Shown here: positions 63,208 through 64,000 of the stretch, piece by piece
Numbering within the stretch: position 1 is the first letter of the stretch
Layout: every line of letters begins with the position of its first letter
NCBI RefSeq assembly: GCF_027912495.1
Contig: NZ_CP115463.1
Coordinates: 1,573,501-1,637,500 of the forward strand
Reading direction: 5' to 3'
DNA length: 64,000 nucleotides
Source: Caulobacter sp. NIBR1757
GTDB lineage: Bacteria; Pseudomonadota; Alphaproteobacteria; Caulobacterales; Caulobacteraceae
The notes under the pieces: model-generated
The model's database searches: none
What the model was told of the DNA's origin: nothing
Seen by the model: only the letters and a program-made list of their open reading frames with translations
Made by a program: the position numbers and the translations under genes

Positions 63208-64000
63208 ATGGATTTCAACGACTCTCCCGAAGAAGCCGCCTACCGCGAAAAGGCTCGCGCCTGGCTCGAAGAGAACGCGGCCGCGCACAAGAACAACTCG
63301 AGCGCCAACGGCCGTAGGCCCAACAGCCCCGAGCACATGGCCGCCGCCAAGGCCTGGCAGGCCAAGAAGGCCGACGCCGGCTACGCCTGCATCACCTGGC
63401 CCAAGGAATGGGGCGGCGGCGGCGGCACGCCGATCCAGTCGGTCATCTTTGGCCAGGAAGAAGGCAAGGTCGGCGTGAACTACGGCTACTTCACCATCGG
63501 CCTCGGCATGTGCGTGCCGACCGTCATGGCCTTCGCCGACGCCGAGACCAAGACCCGCTTTGTGGGTCCCGCCATGCGCGGCGAGGAAATCTGGTGCCAG
63601 CTGTTCAGTGAACCGGCCGGCGGCTCGGACGTGGCGGCCAGCCGCACCCGCGCCGTCAAGGACGGCGACGAATGGGTGATCAACGGCCAGAAGGTCTGGA
63701 CCACCGGCGCGCAGTATTGTGACTACGGCATCCTGCTGGTCCGCACCGACCCCGACGTGCCCAAGCACAAGGGCATGACCATGTTCTGGATCGACATGCA
63801 CGATCCGGCCGTGGAAGTGCGCCCGATCCACCAGGCCTCCGGCGGCTCCGAGTTCAACGAGGTCTACTTCACCGACCTGCGGGTCAAGGACAGCCAGCGC
63901 CTCGGCGGCGTCGGCGACGGCTGGAAGGTGGCCCTGGTCACCCTGATGAACGAGCGCCTGGCGGTCGGCGGGTCCTCGGGCCCCGACTACAAGACGATCA
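63208..64000 (+). CDS. Acyl-CoA dehydrogenase, C-terminus cut by window edge
   Basis: Second acyl-CoA dehydrogenase of the pair; 264 codons are present. It shows MDFNDSPEEAAYREKARAWL at the start, ITWPKEWGGGGGTPI near residue 63, QLFSEPAGGSDVAASRTRAV (about 131-150) and VINGQKVWTTGAQYCDYGIL, the FAD/substrate region. AGAGGAAAAG precedes the ATG. The C-terminal helical domain lies beyond the right edge, so the catalytic base cannot be checked. Confidence 0.92.
   Translation, partial: MDFNDSPEEAAYREKARAWLEENAAAHKNNSSANGRRPNSPEHMAAAKAWQAKKADAGYACITWPKEWGGGGGTPIQSVIFGQEEGKVGVNYGYFTIGLGMCVPTVMAFADAETKTRFVGPAMRGEEIWCQLFSEPAGGSDVAASRTRAVKDGDEWVINGQKVWTTGAQYCDYGILLVRTDPDVPKHKGMTMFWIDMHDPAVEVRPIHQASGGSEFNEVYFTDLRVKDSQRLGGVGDGWKVALVTLMNERLAVGGSSGPDYKTI

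Overview
This 64 kb window is GC-rich, densely coded alphaproteobacterial chromosome, most likely from Caulobacterales (Caulobacter or Phenylobacterium). The evidence is a PleC-type developmental histidine kinase next to pepN, a perfect TTAA-N7-TTAA CtrA box between divergent flagellar operons, a sigma-54 promoter upstream of flgF, a general-stress-type HWE kinase with a single-domain receiver, and frequent GTG/TTG starts with ATGA/GTGA overlaps. I saw no rRNA, tRNA, CRISPR array, prophage or complete insertion sequence. The genus call is inference.

Layout. 1-4064 (minus): carotenoid genes crtY-crtI-crtB (crtB runs off the left edge) behind a GNAT acetyltransferase gene. 4300-13186 (plus): a deacetylase-like hydrolase, a histidine phosphatase, xseB, ispA, a large secreted FG-GAP/RTX protein, dxs, a small lipoprotein and an SPFH protein. 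ispA and dxs feed the isoprenoid pathway that crtB draws on. 13193-27745: flagellar genes in several blocks: flgF-flgG-flgA-flgH (minus), fliL-fliM-DUF6468-like-motE-TPR (plus), fliO-fliP (minus) and flgB-flgC-fliE (plus). A thiolase-like gene flanked by two kinds of palindromic repeat sits between them. 27868-33962: mixed accessory genes, including xthA, an SdpR/SdpI-like pair with a hydrolase, and an unusual NERD-SH3-TonB-C fusion protein.

34049-44774: housekeeping block erpA, dgt, SPOR protein, nagZ, scpA, scpB, tatA, tatB, tatC, a YfgM-like protein, bamB and der, covering cell-wall recycling, chromosome condensation, Tat export and outer-membrane assembly. 44782-52119: a short-chain dehydrogenase, a bile-acid-symporter-like transporter, a single-domain response regulator with an EcfG-like promoter, a GAF-PAS-HWE kinase, then radA-cvpA-purF. 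52380-60731: a hybrid histidine kinase with an HNOBA-like N-terminus, alr, pleC and pepN. 60810-64000: a ParDE toxin-antitoxin pair, a hypothetical gene and two tandem acyl-CoA dehydrogenases, the second cut by the right edge.

The items most worth a second look are the NERD-TM-SH3-TonB-C fusion, the FG-GAP/RTX gene between ispA and dxs, the HNOBA-like hybrid kinase, the three palindromic repeat types, an isolated perfect 20-bp palindrome with no obvious regulated gene, and a hairpin that buries the ribosome binding site of the SPFH gene.
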